Source of the DNA: Bacteroidia bacterium
GTDB taxonomy: Bacteria; Bacteroidota; Bacteroidia; Flavobacteriales; Flavobacteriaceae
DNA: 5,486 nt
Reading direction: 5' to 3'
Assembly (NCBI GenBank): GCA_030425715.1
Contig: JAUIAA010000163.1
Coordinates: forward strand, 1-5,486
A program made the translations under genes and the position numbers. The notes under the pieces were generated by a model. The model made no database searches. It saw only the letters and a program-made list of their open reading frames with translations, and was not told where the DNA came from. This document shows, piece by piece, positions 1 through 5,486 of the stretch. The first letter of the stretch is position 1, and the number at the start of each line of letters is the position of its first letter.

Positions 1-1446
1 CTCCTTCCACACTTTAATGAGTTGCTCTTCGGTAAATGGGTCAGTTGGAAGATCTTCTTCGTCAAGAACTACTTCCATTTGTTTGATTTGGTGTTCCTTC
101 TTTGCTCTTATACTGCTTAAGGAAAGGCCAGAAGTTGTTTTTTTCTTGACTTCCAACGATATTTTAGGACGCTTTTCCATAACAACCGTTTCGGTTGGTT
201 CGGAACTTATTTCCTCTAAATTATCGGATTGTTCAGAAACAGCATAGTCTTCAACATTTTTATCCTTGATGGGAATAGAGGTTTCAGTTTTTTCTTTGGG
301 TAAATTAACAGCAATAGGCGTGATACCCTTTGATTTAAAATAACTGGCCGGAATTATGAAGTTTTTGCTATTTTTTTTTTCTCCATCAAAATTGATAGAG
401 GCTAATTGCATTAGACAAAGTTCAACCAATAATCGTTGGTTTTTACTGCTCTTATATTTTAAATCGCAGTCATTAGCTAATTCAATACCCTTTAGTAGAA
501 AGGCTTGAGAGGCTTGTCTGCACTGCTTTTGGTATTTTTCCTTGGTTTCATCACCAACCTCCAATAATTCGATAGTTTCAGGGTTTTGGCAAACCAATAG
601 ATCCCTAAAGTGAGAAGCTAGACCAGCAATGTAATGATGACCGTCAAAGCCCTTGGCTAGAATAGTATTGAATTGTACCAAAAGTTCCGGAATTTTGTTC
701 TCCAGAATGTAATCGGTACTTTCAAAATAGGTTTCGTAATCCAGGACATTCAAGTTTTCAGCAACGGCCTGGCGTGTCAGGTTTTTCCCTGAAAAACTCA
801 CAACACGATCAAAAATGGATAATGCGTCACGCATGGCACCATCAGCTTTTTGGGCTATAATGTGCAAAGCGTCATCTTCGGCAATAATTCCTTGTTCTTC
901 AGCAATGTATTTTAAGTATTCTTTGGCATCTTTAACGGTTATGCGCTTAAAATCAAAAATTTGACAGCGAGATAAAATCGTTGGTATAATTTTATGTTTT
1001 TCGGTAGTTGCTAAAATAAAAATAGCATGTGCAGGTGGCTCTTCCAATGTTTTTAAAAAGGCATTAAATGCCGATTGAGATAACATATGCACCTCATCTA
1101 TAATATAAACTTTGTATTTACCTGTTTGTGGTGGTATCCTTACTTGGTCGGTTAGGTTTCTAATATCATCTACAGAATTGTTCGATGCAGCGTCTAGTTC
1201 AAAAATATTAAAAGCAAAATCTTCATCTTCAGATAAGTTTTGCGCAACTTCTTGGTTAATTCTTTTGGCTAAAATTCGTGCACAGGTAGTTTTCCCTACT
1301 CCTCTAGGTCCTGTAAATAAAAGGGCTTGCGCTAAATGATTATTTTTTATAGCATTTTCTAGCGTATTGGTAATGGCTTGCTGGCCAACTACATCTTTAA
1401 ATACTTTTGGGCGATATTTTCTTGCTGATACAATAAATTGTTCCAT
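1..1446 (-). CDS. dnaX: DNA polymerase III subunit tau/gamma (clamp loader ATPase), 3' end cut by window edge
   Basis: The motor subunit of the cytoplasmic clamp loader; with delta and delta' it opens the beta clamp and loads it on primed DNA using ATP, and the long tau form tethers the polymerase. The window shows 482 codons. The start at 1446 gives the canonical N-terminus MEQFIVSARKYRP. Walker A is GPRGVGKT (residues 46-53), Walker B VYIIDE (113-118), sensor 1 lies near LATTEK (145-150), the SRC motif with the arginine finger is at 159-161, and sensor 2 is GAMRDALS (203-210). Domain III runs to about 355. A polar, acidic linker follows to about 440, then the start of the tau-specific C-terminus. 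Flavobacterial DnaX is usually around 600 residues, so about 100 are missing at the left edge. The four-cysteine zinc module found between Walker A and ELDAASNNS in many bacteria is absent. The start lies 3 bases after the acyl-CoA synthetase stop. An A10 run at codons 356-359 may produce a short gamma form. Identity is near certain. Confidence 0.97.
   Translation of the reverse strand, partial: MEQFIVSARKYRPKVFKDVVGQQAITNTLENAIKNNHLAQALLFTGPRGVGKTTCARILAKRINQEVAQNLSEDEDFAFNIFELDAASNNSVDDIRNLTDQVRIPPQTGKYKVYIIDEVHMLSQSAFNAFLKTLEEPPAHAIFILATTEKHKIIPTILSRCQIFDFKRITVKDAKEYLKYIAEEQGIIAEDDALHIIAQKADGAMRDALSIFDRVVSFSGKNLTRQAVAENLNVLDYETYFESTDYILENKIPELLVQFNTILAKGFDGHHYIAGLASHFRDLLVCQNPETIELLEVGDETKEKYQKQCRQASQAFLLKGIELANDCDLKYKSSKNQRLLVELCLMQLASINFDGEKKNSKNFIIPASYFKSKGITPIAVNLPKEKTETSIPIKDKNVEDYAVSEQSDNLEEISSEPTETVVMEKRPKISLEVKKKTTSGLSLSSIRAKKEHQIKQMEVVLDEEDLPTDPFTEEQLIKVWKE
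340..357 (-). other. Weak stem-loop downstream of the dnaX A-run
   Basis: On the coding strand ATAATT and AGTTAT can pair as six base pairs (one of them G-U) around a CCGGCC loop. It begins 13 bases after the A-run. Stimulatory structures for -1 frameshifting usually sit about 5-9 bases downstream and are stronger, so this one may play no part. It is listed because of its position. Confidence 0.2.
371..380 (-). promoter_or_regulatory. Candidate slippage/frameshift site in dnaX: run of ten A's on the coding strand
   Basis: The dnaX coding strand reads GGA GAA AAA AAA AAT AGC here (residues 355-360, G-E-K-K-N-S). The run contains in-frame slippery heptamers A AAA AAA and A AAA AAT. One extra A, or a -1 ribosomal shift, gives G-E-K-K-K followed at once by UAG (bases 370-368), a product of 359 residues. 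Losing one A gives K-K-I-A-K-T-S and then UAA (bases 356-354), 363 residues. Both would keep the ATPase domains and domain III and drop the tau tail. It is known that E. coli dnaX makes gamma by -1 frameshifting at A AAA AAG and that Thermus dnaX uses slippage on a run of A's. That this site works is inference. Confidence 0.5.
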
Positions 1447-1449
1447 AAA

Positions 1450-3225
1450 TTAGCTATAAATTTTATCGTAAAGATGTTTGTATTTTTTTAAAATTACTTC
1501 TCTTTTGGGTTTAAAGGTAGGAGTTAATAAATGGTTATCTACCGACCAAACTTCAGGAGTTAATTCAATTTTTTTAATGGTTTCCCATTTTCCAAAATTT
1601 TTGTTTCCATGCTCTATTTCCTCCATAATTCTTTCCTTTACACCTTTTAAAGCAATTAAATCCTCATTACTACAATTGGTGTTCAATTGGTGTCTGCTAG
1701 CCCATTCTTTCACAAATTCAAAATTGGGTTGTACTATTGCAGCAGCCATTTTTTGGCCTTCTCCAATTACTAAAATTTGTTCAATAAAACGAGATTGTTT
1801 CATTTCATTTTCTAAAAGGGTAGGGGAAATGTATTTCCCTCCAGAAGTTTTAAAAATTTCTTTTTTTCTACCAGTAATTTTTAAAAAACCTTCCTTGTCA
1901 ATTTCACCTTTATCACCAGTATGGAAATAATCTCCAGTCATTACGCTAGCCGTTTTTTCAGGATCTTTGTAATAACCCTGCATAATATTTGGTCCTTTGG
2001 CCAAAATTTCACCATCATCGGCAATTTTAATTTCAACATTGTTAATAACCTTGCCAACGGTTCCTATTTTAAAACCGCCACCTTTGTACATGTTTACCGA
2101 AATTACTGGAGAAGTTTCTGTAAGCCCATAACCCTCCATAATTTGCATGCCGGCCGCAGTAAAAATTCTGGTTAATCTGGGTTGTAAAGCCGCACTACCA
2201 GAAACGATGGTTTCTAATTCGCCACCCAATGCTGCACGCCATTTACTAAAAATTAACTTGTTGGCCAATTTCAATTTTTGTTCATACCACCATCCATTTG
2301 CACCATAAGGCTCGTACTGTAAACCTAGTTCAACAGCCCAGAAAAACAATTTTTTCTTAACCCCTTCCAACTCAGCTCCTTTAGCAATAATATTATCGTA
2401 AATTTTTTCTAGCAATCTAGGAACGGCACTCATAAAATTGGGTTTTACTTCCTTTACATTTTCTCCAATTTTTTCTATTGCTTCTGCATAATAAATTCCA
2501 ATACCATTGTAAATATACAAGTAGTGTAGCATACGTTCAAATACATGACATACTGGTAAAAAGCTCAATACTTTTGTTTCGCCTTGCGATATGGGTAATC
2601 TAGGATTACTATCTAAAACATTGCTTACAATATTATGGTGAGAAAGCATTACCCCTTTTGGAACTCCGGTAGTACCTGAGGTATAAATTATAGTAGCTAA
2701 ATCAGTTGGTAATACTGCATCTTTGCATTTATCAAGCTCTTCTTGATTATCTATAGGCTCTCCCAATTTGAGTATTTCTTCCCAGTTTTTACAGCCATCA
2801 ATGGTATCAAAGCTGTAAATTTCTTCAAGACTTGGAGATTCTTCAAAAATAGCCTTTGCTTTGCCGTATAGTTCTTCATCCGATAAAAAACAAAGTTTCA
2901 CTTCGGAATGATTAAATATATATTTGTACTCCTCTTTACTTATGGTAGGGTAGATAGGTACATTCTGTGCTCCAATTTGCAAAATTCCCATATCCAAAAT
3001 ATTCCATTCTGTTCTGTTCGTGGAAGAAATGACAGCAATTTTATCATTGGGTTTAACGCCAAGTTTAAGTAGCCCTCTACTTATTGCATTGGCTTTCTCA
3101 ACAAATTCATCGGTTGAGGTTGCTACCCAGCTTCCACTAGTTTTCGAAACCAATGATTTTTTTAAAGAATGATGTTTTGATTGGTATGTTAAAAAATCAA
3201 ATAAACGGGATACTTCTTTCGACAT
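1450..3225 (-). CDS. Long-chain acyl-CoA synthetase, AMP-forming (FAA1/LACS type)
   Basis: Predicted to activate a fatty acid with ATP to acyl-AMP and then form acyl-CoA, feeding beta-oxidation or lipid synthesis; cytoplasmic or peripheral at the membrane, with no signal peptide or transmembrane segment seen. The protein has 591 residues and is complete. Motifs of the adenylate-forming superfamily are: P-loop IIYTSGTTGVPKG (179-191), QIMEGYGLTET (361-371), YFHTGDKG (433-440), hinge region GRKKEIFKTSGGKYISP (452-468), and a C-terminal LTPTFKPKR (567-575) in which Lys572 is the likely catalytic lysine. The segment 290-348 (KKLFFWA, then LANKLIFSKWRAALGG, then SGSAAL) is typical of the long-chain class. 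ATG at 3225 is preferred over the in-frame TTG at 3231 because MSKEVSRLFDF fits the family N-terminus and avoids an overlap with the promoter-like box. Its TAA stop is 3 bases before dnaX, so the two are probably cotranscribed. Chain-length preference cannot be read from the sequence. Confidence 0.93.
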   Translation of the reverse strand: MSKEVSRLFDFLTYQSKHHSLKKSLVSKTSGSWVATSTDEFVEKANAISRGLLKLGVKPNDKIAVISSTNRTEWNILDMGILQIGAQNVPIYPTISKEEYKYIFNHSEVKLCFLSDEELYGKAKAIFEESPSLEEIYSFDTIDGCKNWEEILKLGEPIDNQEELDKCKDAVLPTDLATIIYTSGTTGVPKGVMLSHHNIVSNVLDSNPRLPISQGETKVLSFLPVCHVFERMLHYLYIYNGIGIYYAEAIEKIGENVKEVKPNFMSAVPRLLEKIYDNIIAKGAELEGVKKKLFFWAVELGLQYEPYGANGWWYEQKLKLANKLIFSKWRAALGGELETIVSGSAALQPRLTRIFTAAGMQIMEGYGLTETSPVISVNMYKGGGFKIGTVGKVINNVEIKIADDGEILAKGPNIMQGYYKDPEKTASVMTGDYFHTGDKGEIDKEGFLKITGRKKEIFKTSGGKYISPTLLENEMKQSRFIEQILVIGEGQKMAAAIVQPNFEFVKEWASRHQLNTNCSNEDLIALKGVKERIMEEIEHGNKNFGKWETIKKIELTPEVWSVDNHLLTPTFKPKREVILKKYKHLYDKIYS

Positions 3226-3228
3226 GAG

Positions 3229-3236
3229 CAAATATA
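3229..3236 (-). promoter_or_regulatory. Candidate Bacteroidetes -7 promoter box for the acyl-CoA synthetase-dnaX operon
   Basis: Read leftward the sequence is TATATTTG, a full match to the Bacteroidetes -7 consensus TAnnTTTG. It ends only 3 bases before the ATG at 3225, so transcription would begin at or next to the start codon and the mRNA would be nearly leaderless. No TTG-type -33 box is visible about 19-21 bases upstream. In such AT-rich DNA a chance match is possible. Confidence 0.35.
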
Positions 3237-3340
3237 AATGTGAGTTGCAAAATAATAATATTTAGTGAAAAATGGAGTAGGATAAGATAAAATTATAGAA
3301 ATTTATTCTTCTTCATTACTTATCAACTTACGCAATTGTT

Positions 3341-3348
3341 TATCTTTG
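3341..3348 (+). promoter_or_regulatory. Candidate Bacteroidetes -7 promoter box for pheT
   Basis: TATCTTTG matches the TAnnTTTG consensus. A start site a few bases downstream (about 3353-3356) would give a pheT leader of roughly 90 bases, placing the AGGAGG and the small leader ORFs just inside the 5' end of the transcript. No clear TTG at the expected -33 spacing was found; a TTG at 3336-3338 is too close. Confidence 0.4.
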
Positions 3349-3365
3349 CTGCTTTATAAAAAAAG

Positions 3366-3371
3366 AGGAGG
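3366..3371 (+). promoter_or_regulatory. Perfect Shine-Dalgarno-like AGGAGG in the pheT leader
   Basis: AGGAGG is fully complementary to the anti-Shine-Dalgarno core of 16S rRNA. It lies only 2 bases before the ATG at 3374, closer than the usual 5-9, and 75 bases before the pheT start, so it cannot serve pheT directly. Bacteroidetes genes rarely use such strong sites, which makes its presence in a leader notable. pheT itself has only an A-rich stretch (3433-3447) before its ATG. It may serve the small ORF, or another ribosome or RNA contact. Confidence 0.35.
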
Positions 3372-3421
3372 TAATGCGCCAAGATTTTTTTAAATGAATA
3401 AGATAATCCTTGGTAAATTAC
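3371..3421 (+). repeat. Imperfect inverted repeat (stem-loop) covering the pheT leader ORFs
   Basis: GTAAT (3371-3375) pairs with ATTAC (3417-3421) and CCAAG (3379-3383) with CTTGG (3409-3413). They are separated by a symmetric 3x3 internal loop, gcg/taa, in which one G-U pair is possible. ATT (3384-3386) could add three pairs to AAT (3405-3407) with one bulged C. The fold would bury the ATG at 3374 and the last G of AGGAGG, and enclose the Phe codons. A's rather than T's follow, so it is not an intrinsic terminator. Confidence 0.35.
3374..3397 (+). CDS. Possible leader peptide MRQDFFK upstream of pheT
   Basis: ATG CGC CAA GAT TTT TTT AAA TGA encodes seven residues with two adjacent phenylalanines, right behind the AGGAGG. 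Its TGA overlaps the next ATG (ATGA, 3394-3397). Enterobacterial pheST is controlled by attenuation through pheM, a short leader peptide rich in Phe, so a Phe-Phe peptide before a phenylalanyl-tRNA synthetase gene suggests an analogous sensor. No poly-U terminator follows, so classical attenuation is not supported; control of translation by stalling is the alternative. An ORF this short can easily arise by chance. Confidence 0.3.
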   Translation: MRQDFFK

Positions 3422-3450
3422 ATGCTACACATAAAAAAATAATTAAATGA
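3394..3450 (+). CDS. Possible 18-residue coupling ORF between leader peptide and pheT
   Basis: The ORF MNKIILGKLHATHKKIIK starts inside the stop of MRQDFFK (ATGA at 3394-3397), and its TGA (3448-3450) overlaps the pheT ATG (ATGA at 3447-3450). It is basic and resembles no family known to me. Its visible property is position: it fills the gap between the first mini-ORF and pheT exactly, so a ribosome finishing it would stop on the pheT start. It could act as a translational-coupling relay, or the reading frame may be accidental in A-rich DNA. Confidence 0.25.
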   Translation: MNKIILGKLHATHKKIIK

Positions 3451-5486
3451 AAATTTCATATAGTTGGTTAAAAGAGTTTATAAATATTGATTTAGAAGCT
3501 GAAATAGTTGGCGAAATTTTAACCGATTTAGGTCTTGAAGTAGAAGGAATTGAAACTTTTGAAACCATTAAAGGAGGGTTAAAAGGTGTTGTGGTTGGAG
3601 AGGTACTTAGCTGTGAACAACACCCTAATGCAGATAGATTAAAAATTACCAAAGTTGAGTTAGGAAATGGTGAGCCTGTACAAATAGTTTGTGGAGCACC
3701 TAATGTTGCAGTAGGTCAAAAAGTTCCTGTTGCCGCTATTGGCACCAAACTATATACAGATAATGGAGAAAGTTTTACCATTAAAAAAGGTAAAATAAGA
3801 GGGGAAGAGAGTTTTGGGATGATTTGTGCAGAAGATGAATTGGGTTTAGGGAAAGGTCATGATGGCATAATGGTTCTAGATGCCAAACTGAAACCTGGAA
3901 TGAAAGCTGCAGAACTTTTTAAAGTAGAATCTAATCCGGTATTTGAAATAGGGTTGACTCCTAATAGAGCGGATGCCATGAGTCATTTAGGAGTAGCTAG
4001 AGATTTGTACGCTGGATTGTTGCAGCAAAAAGAATTAAAAAAGAACTTAAACACCCCTTCTGTTAGCGATTTTCATATTGACGAACGCACTTTTAAAATA
4101 AATGTAGAGGTTGAAAACACAAAATTGGTACCTAGATATGCGGGTATAACAATAACAGATATCAAAGTTGCAGATTCTCCGCAATGGTTACAAAATAAAT
4201 TAAAATCCATTGGGTTAAACCCAATTAATAATGTAGTAGATATTACCAACTATATTTTACATGGTATTGGGCAACCGCTACATGCTTTTGATGCAAATCA
4301 AATCAAAGGAAACAAAGTGGTAGTGAAAAATTTACCAACTGGGATTAAATTTGTTACCTTAGATGAAGTAGAAATAGAATTACATGAAGATGATATCATG
4401 ATTTGTGATGGTGAAGACAACCCAATGTGTATAGCTGGAGTTTTTGGAGGCATAAATTCAGGAGTTACCCAAAGTACCTCTACTATTTTCTTAGAAAGTG
4501 CTTATTTTAACCCAGTTTCTATTCGTAAATCGGCAAAAAGACATGCTTTAAGTACAGACGCTTCTTTTCGATTTGAAAGAGGAATTAACCCAGATACAGT
4601 GGTTTATGCTTTAAAATATGCTGCAATTTTAATTAAGGAATTGGCGGGTGGAAAAATAGTATCAGAAATTACAGATATTTATCCAGAGGTAATGGAAGAT
4701 TTTCAAGTACACTTATCCTACGAAAAGACCCATAGAATTATTGGGGAAGAGATACCGGCAGATACCATTAAAAACATTTTAGCTTCTTTAGATATAAAAA
4801 TTAACAACCAAACAGAATCTGGTCTAGGCTTAACCATTCCTTCGTACAGAGTAGACGTAACTCGCGAGGCGGATATTGTAGAGGAAATTTTAAGGGTTTA
4901 CGGCTATAATAATATTGAAACGCCTAAAAAATTAAATACCTCAATTTCGTATTCTTCAAAAAACAGCGTGGAGAAAATCGAGAATATTGCAGCAAACTTT
5001 TTGATTGCCCAAGGTATGTATGAAACCATGGCAAACTCTTTAACAAAACCAGAGTATGTAAATTATTCAGAGGTTTTACAAAACAATCAAAATGTAGGGA
5101 TGCTAAATGCTTTAAGTAGCGATTTATCAGTAATGCGCCAATCTATGTTGTTTGGTGGTTTAGAAGCTATTGCGTACAATATCAATAGAAAAAATGCCGA
5201 TTTAAAGTTGTTTGAATTTGGAAATACCTATCACAAATTTGAAAGTGAATATAACGAACAAAAACATTTAGCACTTTTCTTTACAGGAAATCAAAATAAA
5301 AATAACTGGAAGAATGATGTAGCTGTAGCTGATATTTTTTATGTAAAAGGGATAGTCAAAGCGCTTTTACAGAGACTTGGAGTACAATCATTAAAATATA
5401 CCGAGGTTAAAAGCGATGTATTTTCAGAAGGATTAGCATTGCAATTTGGAAAAACCAAACTGGTAGAGTTAGGCTTAGTAAAAAGC
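3447..5486 (+). CDS. pheT: Phenylalanine-tRNA ligase beta subunit, 3' end cut by window edge
   Basis: The beta chain of the cytoplasmic alpha2-beta2 enzyme that charges tRNA-Phe; beta carries tRNA-binding and editing domains. The frame is open for 680 codons to the right edge, against about 800 in the family, so the C-terminal anticodon-binding (FDX-ACB) domain is mostly outside. Visible in order: N-terminus MKISYSWLKEFI; an OB-fold tRNA-binding domain (about 40-155) with HPNADRL (59-65), VCGAPNV (81-87) and RGEESFGMICAEDE (118-131); TPNRADAMSHLGVARDL (171-187); the B3/B4 editing domain with NNVVDITNY (261-269), GQPLHAFD (275-282, His279 the likely editing histidine), AGVFGG (330-335) and LESA (349-352); SFRFERGINP (373-382); the B5 domain to about 487 with PSYRVDVTREADIVEEILRVYGY split at 465-487; and the catalytic-like fold with NSL (530-532), LSSDLSVMRQSML (556-568) and FEFGNTY (589-595). 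pheS is not adjacent upstream. Translation starts at ATG 3447 without a Shine-Dalgarno. Confidence 0.97.
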   Translation, partial: MKISYSWLKEFINIDLEAEIVGEILTDLGLEVEGIETFETIKGGLKGVVVGEVLSCEQHPNADRLKITKVELGNGEPVQIVCGAPNVAVGQKVPVAAIGTKLYTDNGESFTIKKGKIRGEESFGMICAEDELGLGKGHDGIMVLDAKLKPGMKAAELFKVESNPVFEIGLTPNRADAMSHLGVARDLYAGLLQQKELKKNLNTPSVSDFHIDERTFKINVEVENTKLVPRYAGITITDIKVADSPQWLQNKLKSIGLNPINNVVDITNYILHGIGQPLHAFDANQIKGNKVVVKNLPTGIKFVTLDEVEIELHEDDIMICDGEDNPMCIAGVFGGINSGVTQSTSTIFLESAYFNPVSIRKSAKRHALSTDASFRFERGINPDTVVYALKYAAILIKELAGGKIVSEITDIYPEVMEDFQVHLSYEKTHRIIGEEIPADTIKNILASLDIKINNQTESGLGLTIPSYRVDVTREADIVEEILRVYGYNNIETPKKLNTSISYSSKNSVEKIENIAANFLIAQGMYETMANSLTKPEYVNYSEVLQNNQNVGMLNALSSDLSVMRQSMLFGGLEAIAYNINRKNADLKLFEFGNTYHKFESEYNEQKHLALFFTGNQNKNNWKNDVAVADIFYVKGIVKALLQRLGVQSLKYTEVKSDVFSEGLALQFGKTKLVELGLVKS

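Noticed and set aside
138..144. Second A-run (seven A's on the dnaX coding strand) in the linker-tail region as another frameshift site
   Set aside because: In the reading frame it is AAG AAA AAA ACA, which does not make a good X XXY YYZ slippery heptamer, and it is shorter than the A10 run at 371-380.
541..780. Higher G+C in the middle of dnaX (about 41% here by hand count versus about 34% in 1081-1440) as a sign of transfer or recombination
   Set aside because: The difference is modest, adjacent 60-base lines vary as widely (33-47%), and the protein reads as continuous flavobacterial DnaX.
1112..1339. Open frame on the + strand inside dnaX
   Set aside because: It lies antisense to the Walker A/B region of dnaX, and its translation shows no family features; it is a shadow of the real gene.
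1478..2175. Two + strand open frames inside the acyl-CoA synthetase gene
   Set aside because: Both are antisense to a complete, motif-rich gene and show no recognisable protein features; they are shadows.
3226..3231. TTG at 3231 as the start of the acyl-CoA synthetase
   Set aside because: The ATG two codons later fits the family N-terminus; the TTG overlaps the TATATTTG box and adds only Met-Leu.
3379..3446. Intrinsic terminator (classical attenuator) before pheT
   Set aside because: The stem at 3371-3421 is followed by an A-rich stretch on the transcript strand rather than a U-run, so termination is not supported.
3443..3652. Minus-strand open frame of 69 codons over the start of pheT
   Set aside because: It is antisense to the well-supported N-terminal domain of pheT.
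4209..4225. Perfect 8-base inverted repeat ATTGGGTT-A-AACCCAAT inside pheT
   Set aside because: It encodes the ordinary conserved stretch IGLNPIN of the editing-domain region; with no flanking repeat or other signal it is best explained by coding constraint and chance.

Overview
The window looks like a chromosomal housekeeping segment from a member of Bacteroidetes, most likely Flavobacteriaceae. The DNA is AT-rich (roughly one third G+C where counted by hand). The three protein sequences have flavobacterial character. Promoter-like TAnnTTTG boxes are present, and the main genes lack Shine-Dalgarno sequences and start behind A-rich leaders. The family assignments come from reading motifs; no database search was run.

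Layout: the left 3.2 kb is a leftward operon. A complete FAA1/LACS-type AMP-forming acyl-CoA synthetase (3225 down to 1450) is followed after only 3 bases by dnaX (1446 down to the left edge, 3' end cut off), which encodes the tau subunit of the DNA polymerase III clamp loader. The right 2.0 kb is a rightward pheT, the phenylalanyl-tRNA synthetase beta subunit, open to the right edge with roughly its last 120-130 codons missing. Between the divergent units lies an AT-rich spacer of 221 bases (3226-3446) with one candidate promoter for each direction. No tRNA, rRNA, CRISPR array, insertion sequence or other mobile element was seen. The three genes serve unrelated core functions: lipid activation, replication and translation.

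Two places go beyond routine annotation. (1) dnaX contains a run of ten A's on its coding strand (371-380) exactly where the clamp-loader core ends and the variable tau linker begins. A -1 shift there meets UAG as the very next codon, and a +1 shift meets UAA seven codons further on. Either slip would give a gamma-like short protein of about 360 residues. This resembles the known dnaX slippage sites of E. coli and Thermus, but it is read from sequence only. (2) The leader of pheT holds a perfect AGGAGG, a seven-codon ORF MRQDFFK with tandem Phe codons, and a second 18-codon ORF. These are linked to each other and to pheT by two ATGA stop/start overlaps, and an imperfect inverted repeat overlies them. 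This could be a phenylalanine-responsive or translational-coupling leader, by loose analogy with pheM upstream of enterobacterial pheST. The ORFs are very short, so chance is a real alternative.
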